A stretch of DNA of 64,000 bases from ASV31 sp965229765 (GTDB lineage: Bacteria > Pseudomonadota > Alphaproteobacteria > Rhodobacterales > Rhodobacteraceae). Location of the stretch: positions 1,364,001 to 1,428,000 of the forward strand of contig CBDDJT010000003.1 of assembly GCA_965229765.1 (NCBI GenBank), given 5' to 3'. Under the pieces are notes generated by a model, which saw only the letters and a list, made by a program, of their open reading frames with translations, was not told where the DNA came from and made no database searches. The position numbers were made by a program, and so were the translations under genes. This document shows positions 1-8,943 of the stretch, one piece after another (the first letter of the stretch is position 1; the number at the start of each line of letters is the position of its first letter).

Positions 1-21
1 GTGGACCGCTGCGCTCTACCC

Positions 22-1701
22 TCAGATGCTGGGTGTAAGCTGCAGGAGTTCGCGGCTGTAGTCGGCCTGGGGGGCGGTGAAGAAATCCTCGGACGGTCGT
101 GCCTCGACCACCTTGCCGGATCTCAGAACCGTTATGTCGTCGCTCATCTGCCTGACCACGGCAAGGTTATGACTGATGAAAAGGATGGTGAGGCCGAATC
201 TTGATTGCAACTCCTTGAGCAGATTCAGGATCTGGGCCTGAATCGAGACATCAAGAGCACTTGTCGGCTCGTCACAGATCAGCACACGAGGCCGGGCAAG
301 CAGGGATCGGGCGATGGCGATCCGTTGCCGTTGTCCGCCCGAGAATTGGTGCGGGTAGCGATCGATTGCATCTTCGGCCAGACCCACAAGGTCGAGCATG
401 GCGGCTGCAAGGTCACGGCGTTTGGCCGCGTCTGGCTCCAATCCGTAAAGCCATAGCGGCTCGGCCAGAATATCGCCGATACGGTGGCGGGAATTGAGGC
501 TGCTGTAAGGATCCTGAAAGACCATCTGAATCAAGCGGCGCGACGGGTCCTTGCGATTGCGTTGACGCGCCAGCGGCAAAGGCCTTGCCCCCAGCGTCAG
601 GTTTCCTGCGCTGGGCTGGACAAGTCCCGTTATCACCTTGGCGATGGTTGACTTTCCGGACCCGCTTTCGCCGACAAGCCCCATGACAGTTCCGGGCCGG
701 ACCTGCATGGAAACCCCGTCAAGCGCGACAAAATCCTCTGGCTTTCGGAAAAGTCGCTCTCGCGGACCTGCGAAGCGGACCGAGATGTCCGCCATCCCAA
801 GACCCTCGCCCAGTGCCTGCTCGCCTTCCCGCAGCCACGTCTCTGCATCGGCGGCGGACCGTCCGTGCGGGGCCTTGTGTTTCGGCGTGTCGCTGTCGGG
901 CACGTGAAAGCGGTCGCTCTTGCGGTCAAGGCGGGGCACGGCTGCCAGTAGCGATGTCGTATAGGGATGACCGGGCGCGGCAAGCACCCCCGCAGTCGGC
1001 CCAGACTCCATCACCTTTCCCCCCCGAAGGACCGTGACCTTGTCCGTGATCTGGGCGATCACGCCAATATCGTGGGTAATCAGCAGAAAGCCGATTCCCC
1101 GCGACCGGGCCAGCCGCCGGATCAGGTCCAGAACCTGCGATTGCACGGCGACATCAAGCGCGGTTGTCGGCTCGTCCGCGATGATCAGTTCGGGGTTGGT
1201 GCAAAGCGCAAGCGCAATGACGACGCGTTGCCGCATCCCACCTGAAAACTGGTGCGGGTAGGCCTTGATGCGACGCGCGGCATTCTCGATTCCGATCTCT
1301 TCAAGTAACGCGACGGAACGGTCCCGCGCCTCGGCCGCGCTGACATCCTCATGCGCCTGGATCGTCTCGATCAGCTGGCTCTCGATCGTCATCAAGGGAT
1401 TGAGGCTGGTCTGCGGATCCTGAAAGATCATCGAAATCCGCGCACCACGCAGGCGATGAACCTGGTTCGGGCCAAGGCTGCGAAGATCGGTATCCCCCAG
1501 GACAAGATTGCCCCCGGCCACGAAGCCCGGTGGCTGGAGCAATCCGATGATCGCGGCCCCGATGGTCGACTTGCCGGCGCCGCTTTCGCCAACCAGTCCG
1601 TGAATCTCGCCTCGATCGACGGTCAGAGAGACGTCCTCGACCGCCGTGAAATCACCGAACCTGCCGGGAAACCGGACCGTCAGGTTCTCGACCGTCAGCA
1701 T
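22..1701 (-). CDS. Peptide-type ABC transporter, fused double ATP-binding protein
   Basis: This 559-residue protein carries two complete ABC ATPase domains in one chain, a DppD-DppF fusion. It would power import of peptides or similar solutes through the two permeases encoded just upstream. Domain 1 (about residues 1-260) has Walker A GESGAGKST, signature FSGGMRQRV and Walker B LIIADEPTTALD. Domain 2 (about 300-559) has GESGSGKST, FSGGQRQRI and LICDEPTSALD. The start chosen is the ATG at 1701, which overlaps the permease stop as TAATG. A longer reading to 1806 would run back into the permease gene. The family is certain; the substrate is unknown. Confidence 0.95.
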   Translation of the reverse strand: MLTVENLTVRFPGRFGDFTAVEDVSLTVDRGEIHGLVGESGAGKSTIGAAIIGLLQPPGFVAGGNLVLGDTDLRSLGPNQVHRLRGARISMIFQDPQTSLNPLMTIESQLIETIQAHEDVSAAEARDRSVALLEEIGIENAARRIKAYPHQFSGGMRQRVVIALALCTNPELIIADEPTTALDVAVQSQVLDLIRRLARSRGIGFLLITHDIGVIAQITDKVTVLRGGKVMESGPTAGVLAAPGHPYTTSLLAAVPRLDRKSDRFHVPDSDTPKHKAPHGRSAADAETWLREGEQALGEGLGMADISVRFAGPRERLFRKPEDFVALDGVSMQVRPGTVMGLVGESGSGKSTIAKVITGLVQPSAGNLTLGARPLPLARQRNRKDPSRRLIQMVFQDPYSSLNSRHRIGDILAEPLWLYGLEPDAAKRRDLAAAMLDLVGLAEDAIDRYPHQFSGGQRQRIAIARSLLARPRVLICDEPTSALDVSIQAQILNLLKELQSRFGLTILFISHNLAVVRQMSDDITVLRSGKVVEARPSEDFFTAPQADYSRELLQLTPSI

Positions 1702-2606
1702 TAGCGAAGCCTCGGATTGAAGACGTCGCGCAGAAAATCGCCCAGTACGTTGATCGACACGACGAGAGCGACCAGAAAGATCGTCGGTATCCAGAGGATC
1801 CACCATTCCCCCGAAAAGAGAAACTGCATCCCGATGCGGATCAACGTGCCCAGGGACGGGCTGTCGGCGGGCAGGCCGATGCCGAGAAAACTGAGCGTGG
1901 CCTCAAGCAGGATGGCCGACGCCAGATCGACCGTCATGATGACCAGCAGCGGTCCCATGATGTTCGGCAGGATATGCCGCAGCATCACACGCAAGGGATG
2001 CTGGCCCATGATCATGGCCGCCTGCACATAATCCTTGTTGCGTTCGACGAAGACGCTGGCCCTCGCGGTCCGCGCGAAATTCACCCAAAGCGACAGCGCG
2101 ATGGCAAGTGTCAGGACGGCGACCCGCAGGTCTTGCTGCATCGCTGGCGGCAGCACGCCCCGCGATATACCGTCAATCAGCAGCGCCGTAAGGATAGCAG
2201 GCAACGCCAGCTGCACGTCTGCAATCCGCATGACTATCGCGTCGAACCTTCCGCCGAAATACCCTGCGGCAAGGCCCAGCCCGACGCCCAGAACGGTTGC
2301 GATGGCCATGGCCAGCAGCCCGATCGCAAGCGACAGACGCGCCCCGTAAAGGATCGACGAGATCATGTCGCGCCCCTGGTCGTCAGTCCCCAGGGGAAAG
2401 CGCGGATCTCCACCCGCCCAGACGGGAGGCAAAAGCCCGTCCATCAGTGAGAAGCTGGCCAGATCATACGGATTTGTGCGGGCGATCCACGGGGCCAGAA
2501 AAGCGCCGCCGATGATCAGTGTTGCGATGGTTGCAGCCAGGATCGCGGCGGGCGAGCGAAAGAAATGATAGACCGCATCGGATCTGACAAGCCTGATGAA
2601 CATCAC
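1701..2606 (-). CDS. Peptide-type ABC transporter permease (DppC family)
   Basis: A 301-residue inner-membrane permease with an N-terminal membrane segment, then a long loop and about five further hydrophobic segments of the binding-protein-dependent transport module. The EAA-type cytoplasmic loop, which docks the ATPase, is seen around ARTARASVFVERNKDYVQAA. It pairs with the DppB-like permease next to it. Its start overlaps the stop of that gene as ATGA, and its own stop overlaps the ATPase start, so the genes are translationally coupled. Confidence 0.95.
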   Translation of the reverse strand: MMFIRLVRSDAVYHFFRSPAAILAATIATLIIGGAFLAPWIARTNPYDLASFSLMDGLLPPVWAGGDPRFPLGTDDQGRDMISSILYGARLSLAIGLLAMAIATVLGVGLGLAAGYFGGRFDAIVMRIADVQLALPAILTALLIDGISRGVLPPAMQQDLRVAVLTLAIALSLWVNFARTARASVFVERNKDYVQAAMIMGQHPLRVMLRHILPNIMGPLLVIMTVDLASAILLEATLSFLGIGLPADSPSLGTLIRIGMQFLFSGEWWILWIPTIFLVALVVSINVLGDFLRDVFNPRLR

Positions 2607-3577
2607 ACCGCCTCTTTCACCCGCAACCGCGGGTCAATGGCAATGTACAGCATGTCCACCAGCAGATTCACGAGCACGAAGAAGAAGGCGATGACCACAA
2701 GATAGACGCCCATGACGGGAATATCGACGAAGCGGATGGATTCAAGGAACAGCAACCCCAGCCCGGGCCATTGGAACACGCTCTCGGTGACGATGGAAAA
2801 CGCGATGACACCCCCAAACTGAAGCCCGATGATGGTGATGACGGGCACCATCGTGTTGGCCAGTGCATGGCGGTAGTGAAGCGACCTGTAGGGGATGCCA
2901 CGGGCCGTGGCGAACCGGATGTAGTCCGATCGCATGACCTCCATCATCTCGGCCCGCACCAGCCGCATGGTCAGGGTCAGCTGGTAGACGCCCAGCGTCA
3001 GGGCAGGCAGGATCAGTGCCCGCCAGCCGTCGAGCGTCAGAAAACTGGTGGTCCAGCCTCCGATATCTACGGTCCCGCCACGCCCGAAGGTCGGCAACCA
3101 GCCCAGCCGCACCCCGAACAGAAAGATCAGCGCGATGCCGATGACGAAGGTCGGTATCGAGACGCCCACAAGGGTCGTCAGCAGGATCGTCTGCGTCACG
3201 GCACCGCGAGGACGAAGCGCCGTGTAGACCCCGGCCGGAATGCCAATGATCAGCGATATGACCAGCGCCACGATCCCAAGCTCGAGCGTGGCCGGAATGC
3301 GGTCGGCGATCATCTCGGCCACGGGCTGCCGGGTACGGTAGGAATAGCCGAAATCCCCCCGCATCAAGTCGGTGGTAAACCGGTAGAATTGCAGGACGAA
3401 GGGATCGTTCAGGCCCAGTTCTTCACGCAGGCGATCCTGGTCTTCGACCGACGTCTCTACCCCGGTCATCTGGCTGACCGGATCTCCGACGAAACGGAAC
3501 AGCGAAAACGCCAGAAAGGCGACGGCGAGCATCACGAAAACGGACTGTATCAGCCGTTTCAGGATGAAATACGCCAT
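2603..3577 (-). CDS. Peptide-type ABC transporter permease (DppB family)
   Basis: A 324-residue integral membrane permease of the DppB/OppB type, the first of the two channel subunits. It begins with the family's usual AYFILKRLIQSV-type segment, and the conserved GDPV and LGLNDP stretch lies in the first periplasmic loop. About six membrane segments follow, with an EAA-type loop around MRLVRAEMMEVMRSDYIRFA. It lies 25 bp downstream of the binding-protein gene in the same operon. Confidence 0.95.
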   Translation of the reverse strand: MAYFILKRLIQSVFVMLAVAFLAFSLFRFVGDPVSQMTGVETSVEDQDRLREELGLNDPFVLQFYRFTTDLMRGDFGYSYRTRQPVAEMIADRIPATLELGIVALVISLIIGIPAGVYTALRPRGAVTQTILLTTLVGVSIPTFVIGIALIFLFGVRLGWLPTFGRGGTVDIGGWTTSFLTLDGWRALILPALTLGVYQLTLTMRLVRAEMMEVMRSDYIRFATARGIPYRSLHYRHALANTMVPVITIIGLQFGGVIAFSIVTESVFQWPGLGLLFLESIRFVDIPVMGVYLVVIAFFFVLVNLLVDMLYIAIDPRLRVKEAV

Positions 3578-3602
3578 CGCCGGTCTTTTTGTCAGGTGGC
3601 GA

Positions 3603-5183
3603 TCAGTCGATCGTTACCCAGCGCAGCATGAAGAAGTTGTCTGCCCGCTGAACAAGCTCGACCCCGTCCCTGGCCGCCCAGATAAGGGGCTGGGTGTAGA
3701 GCGGGATATAGGCGACTTCGGCCTGGCTGATGGCGACCACCTCGTCGATCATCGCTTGCCGCGCAGCCGGATCGATCTCTTGCTGGATCATCGGCAGCAG
3801 TTCATCGACACGCGCGTTCGAAAAGTTGCCGAAGTTCCAAGAGCCCAGGCGCTTTTCGTCGTCCTGAGTGTGCTTGAGAAAGCGGATCGGATGCTCCATG
3901 TCGAAGGTGCCCGGCGACCAGCCCAGCAGGTACATGTCGAAGTCGTCCTCGCGCAGCTGCGGCCAGTAATCGCGCACCGGCCCGGTGCTCAGCTCGGCGT
4001 TCAGGCCAACGGCGGCGAACATCGACGCGGCGGCCCGGCACAGTGCTTCATCATTGATATAGCGGTCGTTGGTGCACTTCAGGCCGAACGAGAAGCCATC
4101 GGGATAGCCTGCCTCGGCCAGCAGCGCGCGCGCCCGGTCCGGGTCGTAGGCGGGCCGTTCGTCATTTGCCTCGGAATAGCCCGAGATCCCCGCCGGGACG
4201 AGCTGGCTTGCCGCTTCGATCTTGCCTCGAAAGAGCACCCGGTCGATAGCGTCCATGTCGATGGCATGGGCTGCCGCCTGGCGCACGCGCACATCCTGGA
4301 ACGGGTTGGCGTCGGTCACGTCGGTCGAGTACAACAGCGTGTCGTGCTCGTGGCCGAAACCGAACATGATTACCCGGGTCTCCTCGCCTTCCAGCACCTT
4401 GAAGCCATCGCGCTCTTCGACCTGTGCGGCATCCTGCAACGGGATCGGCTGGATAAAGTCGATCTCGCCTGACAGCAGGGCTGCAAGGCCCGTGGCCGAA
4501 TTGCCGATCGGGGTGAAGATCGCCTCTGTCACGTCGTGCTCGACGTCGCCCCACCAGTTCGGGTTTGGCACAAGGACCGTCTGGACGCCGGGATCGCGGC
4601 TTTGCAGCATGAACGGGCCGGTGCCGTTCACATTCATTGTCGCGAAATTCTCGGCGTCGCGGGCCGGAAGGGCAGCGTCATTGGCTTCGGCCCAGCCCTT
4701 GTCGAGGATCATGAAGTTGGCGATGCTGTCAGGAAACAGCGGGTTCGGCGCATTGGTGACGAAATCGACGGTGTAGTCATCCACCACACGAACGTCCGTC
4801 ACCGGCGCGAACCACGAACGCACGTCCGCGGCTTCGTTCGACGCCCGCTGATAGCTGAAAAGCACGTCTTCTGCGGTAAAGGCCGCGCCATCCGCAAAGG
4901 TCACGTCTTTGCGCAACACGAACCGCCAACCGTTTTCGCCGTCAAGGGGCGACCAGCTCTCGGCCAGCGAGCCTTCGATGGACATGTCGCGGCCACGGCG
5001 CACAAGTCCTTCATAGACATTGTTCAGAAATGACAGGACCGGCGCAGAGTTGACCGCATGGGGATCCATCGTTTGCGGATCGGTTGTCGAGGCCCAGCGG
5101 AAGGTGTCTGAGTGGCCTGAGGTGGCGGCAAGCACCAGGCCGGCGGCAAGCACGCCGGTGCGCCAAGGACGAATGGTGGTCAT
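3603..5183 (-). CDS. ABC transporter substrate-binding protein, family 5
   Basis: A 526-residue periplasmic solute-binding protein of the extracellular solute-binding family 5 (DppA/OppA type). It captures the substrate for the importer encoded downstream. The start is the ATG at 5183, preceded by AGGGATA as ribosome-binding site and followed by a signal peptide whose hydrophobic core is VLAAGLVLAATSG. No lipobox Cys is seen, so it is probably soluble. The mature start (FRWASTTDPQTMDPH) is typical of the family. The ligand cannot be told from sequence; peptides are only the default guess. Confidence 0.93.
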   Translation of the reverse strand: MTTIRPWRTGVLAAGLVLAATSGHSDTFRWASTTDPQTMDPHAVNSAPVLSFLNNVYEGLVRRGRDMSIEGSLAESWSPLDGENGWRFVLRKDVTFADGAAFTAEDVLFSYQRASNEAADVRSWFAPVTDVRVVDDYTVDFVTNAPNPLFPDSIANFMILDKGWAEANDAALPARDAENFATMNVNGTGPFMLQSRDPGVQTVLVPNPNWWGDVEHDVTEAIFTPIGNSATGLAALLSGEIDFIQPIPLQDAAQVEERDGFKVLEGEETRVIMFGFGHEHDTLLYSTDVTDANPFQDVRVRQAAAHAIDMDAIDRVLFRGKIEAASQLVPAGISGYSEANDERPAYDPDRARALLAEAGYPDGFSFGLKCTNDRYINDEALCRAAASMFAAVGLNAELSTGPVRDYWPQLREDDFDMYLLGWSPGTFDMEHPIRFLKHTQDDEKRLGSWNFGNFSNARVDELLPMIQQEIDPAARQAMIDEVVAISQAEVAYIPLYTQPLIWAARDGVELVQRADNFFMLRWVTID

Positions 5184-5210
5184 GATAGTATCCCTGTTAA
5201 TTTTTTGACT

Positions 5211-5231
5211 GAACGTTCTGAAACCTTCAGA
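5211..5231. promoter_or_regulatory. Candidate TetR operator upstream of the ABC importer
   Basis: Between the TetR gene and the binding-protein gene there is an 8-bp palindrome, GAACGTTC (5211-5218). It partly overlaps a perfect inverted repeat, TCTGAA-ACC-TTCAGA (5217-5231). The pair lies 28-48 bp upstream of the binding-protein start codon, a likely place for the adjacent TetR protein to bind. The function is inferred from position and symmetry only. Confidence 0.4.
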
Positions 5232-5286
5232 CCAGCCCGTCCGCCCGCCGTCAAGCGCACACGAACCCGTGATTACAGAAGCGTGA

Positions 5287-5904
5287 TCAGTGCCGCAGTG
5301 CCGGTGTGCAGACCAGCCGGGCGGCCATCGCTGCGGCACTGCGCAACCTATGGGCAGGCACGCCGGCCCGCGCGCTGATCGCCAGCCCGCGGGCCGTTGC
5401 GCCCAGAACCGACGCCTTGGCTTTCAGATCGTCCTCTGTCGATACGCTGTCAGAGGCGCGCAGGCAGTCAAACAGCAGCGCCTCCAGGCGGTCGGTCTTT
5501 TCGGCCAGCAGTGTCTGGAATTTCGGATGCACGGTCGCTGCTTCCGGCAAGACGCAGGCAATCAGGCAGCCCGGCGTTGCTGGGTCCGATGTCACCAATT
5601 CGATCATCGCGCCGAAGAAGGCATAGACCTCGGCCGCCGCATCGCCCTGTCCTTTGAGAAACCTCGTGACCTTTCCGCTGCGGGTGCTGGCGTAGTGCTC
5701 TATCGCCGCCAGAAAAAGCCCGTCCTTGTCACCGTATTCGGCGTAAAGGCTGGCGCGCGGCATCGACATCGCCTGACTGAGAATACCAATCGAGGCCCGC
5801 GCATATCCAAGCGACCAGAAACAACGGGTCGCCGCATCAAGCGCGGAAATCTCGTCAAAGCCGCGCGGGCGCCCCGGACCGCGCTTGTTCTTGGCAGGTG
5901 TCAT
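5287..5904 (-). CDS. TetR/AcrR family transcriptional regulator
   Basis: A 205-residue one-component repressor. The N-terminal TetR DNA-binding domain is clear: GRPRGFDEISALDAATRCFW, then a helix-turn-helix around SIGILSQAMSMPRASLYAEYGDKDGLF (about residues 40-65). The C-terminal ligand-binding half includes a GCLIAC segment, found in the AcrR-like C-terminal domain of related proteins. It sits directly upstream of and codirectional with the ABC importer, so it probably represses that operon and itself. The inducer is unknown. Confidence 0.92.
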   Translation of the reverse strand: MTPAKNKRGPGRPRGFDEISALDAATRCFWSLGYARASIGILSQAMSMPRASLYAEYGDKDGLFLAAIEHYASTRSGKVTRFLKGQGDAAAEVYAFFGAMIELVTSDPATPGCLIACVLPEAATVHPKFQTLLAEKTDRLEALLFDCLRASDSVSTEDDLKAKASVLGATARGLAISARAGVPAHRLRSAAAMAARLVCTPALRH

Positions 5905-6084
5905 GTTCCAGTCCTAGCCTCTGCTTTCGGGCTGCGCAAATGATGGTTGAACCGTACCGGGCTCACCCAAGGCTGCAACGCCCGAGTGGGATAGGGCATC
6001 ACGCGCCAAACCTTGAACAAGCATTTCGGACAATCTGGGCGTGCATGAACGTCGCTGGTCGGCAAACCGCCCTGCTGACGCACG

Positions 6085-6353
6085 TCAAAAGGCCTGGCCA
6101 CATGCTCCTGCAAGGTGTTCCTTGGGGATCCGTCCCCCATGATGCCGGATCGCTTCCGCCTGAACCTGCTGGGCAGACCCGATTGCGCTCGCCTGATCCT
6201 GGCCGGCCAGCCGTGCGGCAAGATCCCCGGCATTGACGCATCGCCGGCCCCAGATGTGTCGCGGACATCCGCCACCCCGGCGGTGTCGATGCACGGCCCT
6301 GCGCCACCAGCAGGGGCAAAGACCTTGCCCGCACCAGTCCCCACAACGATCTC
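6085..6353 (-). pseudogene. PfkB-family sugar kinase, C-terminal relic with frameshift
   Basis: Reading the minus strand from about 6353, the frame encodes EIVVGTGAGKVFAPAGG then VADVRDTSGAGDA, the anion-hole and catalytic-base signature of PfkB kinases (2-dehydro-3-deoxygluconokinase-like). At about 6236 the frame shifts: the expected GCG-TTC-AAT-GCC-GGG reads GCG-TC-AAT-GCC-GGG, one T short. The next frame continues correctly with NAGDLAARLAGQD and AEAIRHHGGRIPKE to a stop at 6085. The N-terminal two thirds of the gene are absent. It is a dead gene fragment wedged between a transporter gene and the TetR gene. Confidence 0.75.
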
Positions 6354-6389
6354 CCGCCGCCCGCGGCCCGGCCTCGTGGCTCCGGCGCC

Positions 6390-6836
6390 CTAACGGGCCG
6401 AGACAAGCCAGACGCCAAGGATCACGCATCCGACGCCAAGGATGGTCCGAAGCTGCACGGGGTCCTGCACGTTGCCGAGCCAGCCAAAATGGCCGATCAG
6501 CGTGCCCGCAACGACCTGCCCGGCCACAAACAGGACAAAGAATGCGCCCGGCCCGACCTGAGGGATAAGCATCGCCGAGCCGAGGATCATCAAACCGCTC
6601 ATCACGCCAGACAGAAGCATCCACCACGGAACTTCGCGAAATCTCAACAGGTCTGCCGGACGGTTTCCGGCAATCATCGAAAGGCCCACCGCAGTGACCA
6701 GGCCAAGCGCGAAGAAGGCCACGTTTGCAAGAAACGGCGACGCGACCGTGCGGGCCGTCAGGCTGTTCAACGTAAGGTACAGGCCAAAGCCAACCCCAAG
6801 GCCGAGCGTGAACAGATAGGCGGAAATCTTGACCAT
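6390..6836 (-). CDS. DMT-family transporter, YdcZ (DUF606) type
   Basis: A 148-residue hydrophobic protein with four to five membrane segments, of the YdcZ/DUF606 branch of the drug/metabolite transporter superfamily. Family features are the SPFLANVAFFALG and GPGAFFVLFVAGQVVAGTLIGHF stretches and a full-length match in size. The start at 6836 (MVKISAYLF) is the first one giving a normal N-terminus; the frame is open further upstream, but that part looks like non-coding sequence. It is intact although both sides are decayed. The substrate is unknown. Confidence 0.8.
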   Translation of the reverse strand: MVKISAYLFTLGLGVGFGLYLTLNSLTARTVASPFLANVAFFALGLVTAVGLSMIAGNRPADLLRFREVPWWMLLSGVMSGLMILGSAMLIPQVGPGAFFVLFVAGQVVAGTLIGHFGWLGNVQDPVQLRTILGVGCVILGVWLVSAR

Positions 6837-7256
6837 CGCGGCATAGCATACACGCAACCAAGGACATCCGGCAGTGAGTTCGGTGCAGGCGGTCGACGCG
6901 CCGTCTCCAACGCGCCCGCGCTCCGCCGTGCGGAATGCCTGCGCCGGCCCGGCCAGCCCCCGGAGTCCCGTTACCGTCCATGGAGGTGGTTCGGTGGATC
7001 TGAACAGGTTGCGGGCGTCTTCCAGATGGGTTTCCGCCTCGGTCTGGCCTCTGAACGTGGCCTTCCATGACGCCACGGGCCGGTATGCTGTTCGGAAGGC
7101 CGGGTTCACATCGGTTCAGAGAGCTGCAAGCGCCAAAGCCCCGGGGTCTGATTGTCCCTGCCTTGAACTTCGAAGACCTTTTCGCTTCCTCCTCGTCGAT
7201 CGCTCATCCCGGCCTTGCGGCTAGGTCGTGCCCGTTTTCCGCCCATGCGGGTCCGG
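6837..7256. other. 420 bp with no supported gene
   Basis: Frames are open by chance on both strands, but none shows a recognisable motif, ribosome-binding site or sensible length. It lies between the YdcZ-type gene and an IS110 relic and is probably decayed accessory DNA. I see nothing else in it. Confidence 0.5.
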
Positions 7257-7720
7257 TCACGCCATTCGATGATCTTCCTGTTTCGTCGTCGCGGCCCAGA
7301 TCGTGCGCGCCAACTTGTTTGCCAGCGCAACGGCCACGACCATCTCAGGCTTGCGGGCAACACCAGCAGCAGGCCAGCGGTTGGATCTGTCGCCCTTGCG
7401 GACCACTCAACGGATCACGCTCATGGCACCAACGATCGGCAGTCGGCGGATGTCGGTCTGACCGTTCCCAGCTTGGCCTTGCCGCCGGTGGACCGTCGCT
7501 GTGGAACCAACCCAAGCCAAGCGGCGAAGTTATGCCCGCTGTCGAAAGTGTCGAGGTCCGGCGCAAATGCCGCCATGGCCCCGGCGGCGATGGGACCGAT
7601 CCCCGGGTTTGGGCAAAGCCGGCGCAGGCTGGCATCCGTCCTCGTTGCGGCCCAAAGCGCGTCCGCCAGCCGTTCCATCACTTTGGCGAGACGCGCGATC
7701 TGTTCGACATGGTCATTTCC
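7257..7720 (-). pseudogene. IS110-family transposase relic (C-terminal part)
   Basis: On the minus strand one frame reads VMERLADALWAA, then PGIGPIAAGAMAAF and FAAWLGLVPQRRSTGGKAKLGT, the C-terminal (transposase_20) domain of IS110/IS116 transposases. The match then jumps frame near 7465. The next frame gives DIRRLPIVGAMSVIR, a stop where the family has Trp (TGA for TGG), then VVRKGDRSNRW and ANKLARTIWAATTKQEDHRMA to a stop at 7257. A frameshift, a nonsense codon and a missing N-terminal RuvC-like domain show that it is dead. No element ends were found. Confidence 0.85.
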
Positions 7721-7789
7721 CTGAGCAGGTGGACCAAGGGACGTGCCACGTGGGGGAACGCCAATGCAAACCGGGCGCCCGCACGATCT

Positions 7790-7864
7790 CGGAAGGTCGG
7801 GCGGAACGAGCTGTGCCCTTGTGGATCAGGCCAAAAGTACAAGAGGAGTTGCGGCACGAACTGA
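7790..7864 (+). pseudogene. SEC-C motif tail of a lost gene
   Basis: The last 24 codons before a stop at 7864 read RKVGRNELCPCGSGQKYKRS followed by CGTN. This is a SEC-C zinc-binding tail (normally CPCGSGKKYKKCCG), found at the C-terminus of SecA and many small proteins. The third Cys is Ser here. The upstream codons of the same frame run antisense to the IS110 relic, so the parent gene appears truncated by that insertion or a later rearrangement. Confidence 0.6.
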
Positions 7865-8084
7865 GCTGCCGGAACGAAGATCTTGCTGATTCCGGCGAAA
7901 ACAGCGGCTGTTGGCACCCATGTATGGATACCAGATTTGGCGCCATCGAGATGCCATGCCGAATTTTAGCCCTCTGATTTCATTGAATTCAAATCTCCGG
8001 GGGATCATCCGGTGATCGCCTCGACCGTTCCCTGAAGGGTCTGACGCGATTGCCCCGGGGCGTGCCGGATCTGTACGGCACGGA

Positions 8085-8576
8085 TCAACCCTTTGGCATC
8101 CGCATCCGCGACAGAAGGTCCGTCCGCCAGACCAGCTGATGCACCGCCACCGCGCCCACGTGCAGAAGGATCATCAACATCAGCACTGCGCGCAACACCT
8201 CGTGCACGTCACCCATGGCTTCGGACGCCATGCCCCAGGCCAGTCCGCCGGTGACCGGCAGGGCGACAAGCAGACCGTAGAAGCCAAGATGCGTGGCCCT
8301 GGCCGCCGCCTTGGCCCATCCCGGTTCGCCGTCGGGCGGGCGCGGCGCGCCGTGTTCGCGCCTCAGCGCAATGCGCCAGAAGGCCAGCAGCAGGATCAGA
8401 AGACCAAGGCCCATGTGCCCGGCCGGTCCGACCCCGAGCGTCAGGCGACCGGTCTCGATGCCGGCATCGAAGGCTTCGGCGATCCCCTCGTGCAGGACGT
8501 ATTGCAGGATCAGCAGCACCACCACCAGCCAATGCAACCGGATCTGCAAGCGCGTGTAGCCCGTCGGTTCCGTCAT
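8085..8576 (-). CDS. Cytochrome b561-type membrane protein
   Basis: A 163-residue protein with four membrane helices of the bacterial cytochrome b561 (CybB) family, which carry two b-type hemes and move electrons between quinol and other partners in the inner membrane. Candidate heme ligands are His in RLHWLVV, HMGLG, THLGFYG and HVGAVAVHQLVW. The start at 8576 (MTEPTGYTRLQIRLHW) fits the family; the frame continues upstream without support. An FNR-type box lies 16-29 bp before the start. Confidence 0.88.
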   Translation of the reverse strand: MTEPTGYTRLQIRLHWLVVVLLILQYVLHEGIAEAFDAGIETGRLTLGVGPAGHMGLGLLILLLAFWRIALRREHGAPRPPDGEPGWAKAAARATHLGFYGLLVALPVTGGLAWGMASEAMGDVHEVLRAVLMLMILLHVGAVAVHQLVWRTDLLSRMRMPKG

Positions 8577-8591
8577 GTGTCGCCCTCGCTC

Positions 8592-8605
8592 TTGACCCCG
8601 ATCAA
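8592..8605. promoter_or_regulatory. FNR/FnrL box, TTGACCCCGATCAA
   Basis: A 14-bp site matching TTGAC-N4-ATCAA, one of the forms recognised by FnrL in Rhodobacter. It lies between the divergent cytochrome b561 gene (16 bp from its start) and the 93-codon gene at 8662. Its centre is about 63 bp before the latter's start, the same distance as at the other FNR boxes in this window. It most likely activates the plus-strand gene under low oxygen, and could block the b561 promoter. Confidence 0.7.
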
Positions 8606-8661
8606 TCCGCACCGTTCCCGGCCCTGCTACCCTTGCGGGATCCTGACAGGAGGCCGTCGAA

Positions 8662-8943
8662 ATGATCACGATGGACGATATCGCCGACATGACCGATCTG
8701 ACCAGACCCGAGATCGAGGCGATCGCGGAACACGAACATCTGCCACCGGTGAACGCCGCCGCGCTGGGGGCCTACCTTGCCCACGCGGCCAAGGGACCGC
8801 AGGCGATCCAGCGCATGATCTGCGAGGATATCCGCGACGCGCTGCGCCGGGACGATGCCGCACATGCGCGCGACCTCTACGCGGTGCTGCATCATTTCAT
8901 GTCCGAACACCCCGACGCGGCGCGCGGGGCAGCGCCCGACTGA
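8662..8943 (+). CDS. Small conserved hypothetical protein, 93 aa
   Basis: I do not recognise a named family. It is a soluble, probably helical, acidic protein (MITMDDIADMTDLTRPEIEA, then repeated helices rich in Ala, Asp and His). A good ribosome-binding site (GGAGG) precedes the ATG, and a consensus FNR box stands about 63 bp upstream, so expression under oxygen limitation is likely. Its 3' end overlaps the convergent 86-codon gene by 52 bp. Confidence 0.75.
   Translation: MITMDDIADMTDLTRPEIEAIAEHEHLPPVNAAALGAYLAHAAKGPQAIQRMICEDIRDALRRDDAAHARDLYAVLHHFMSEHPDAARGAAPD

Noticed and set aside
2771..3631. Plus-strand open frame opposite the DppB-type permease
   Set aside because: No motif, and composition typical of an antisense shadow; the permease is certain.
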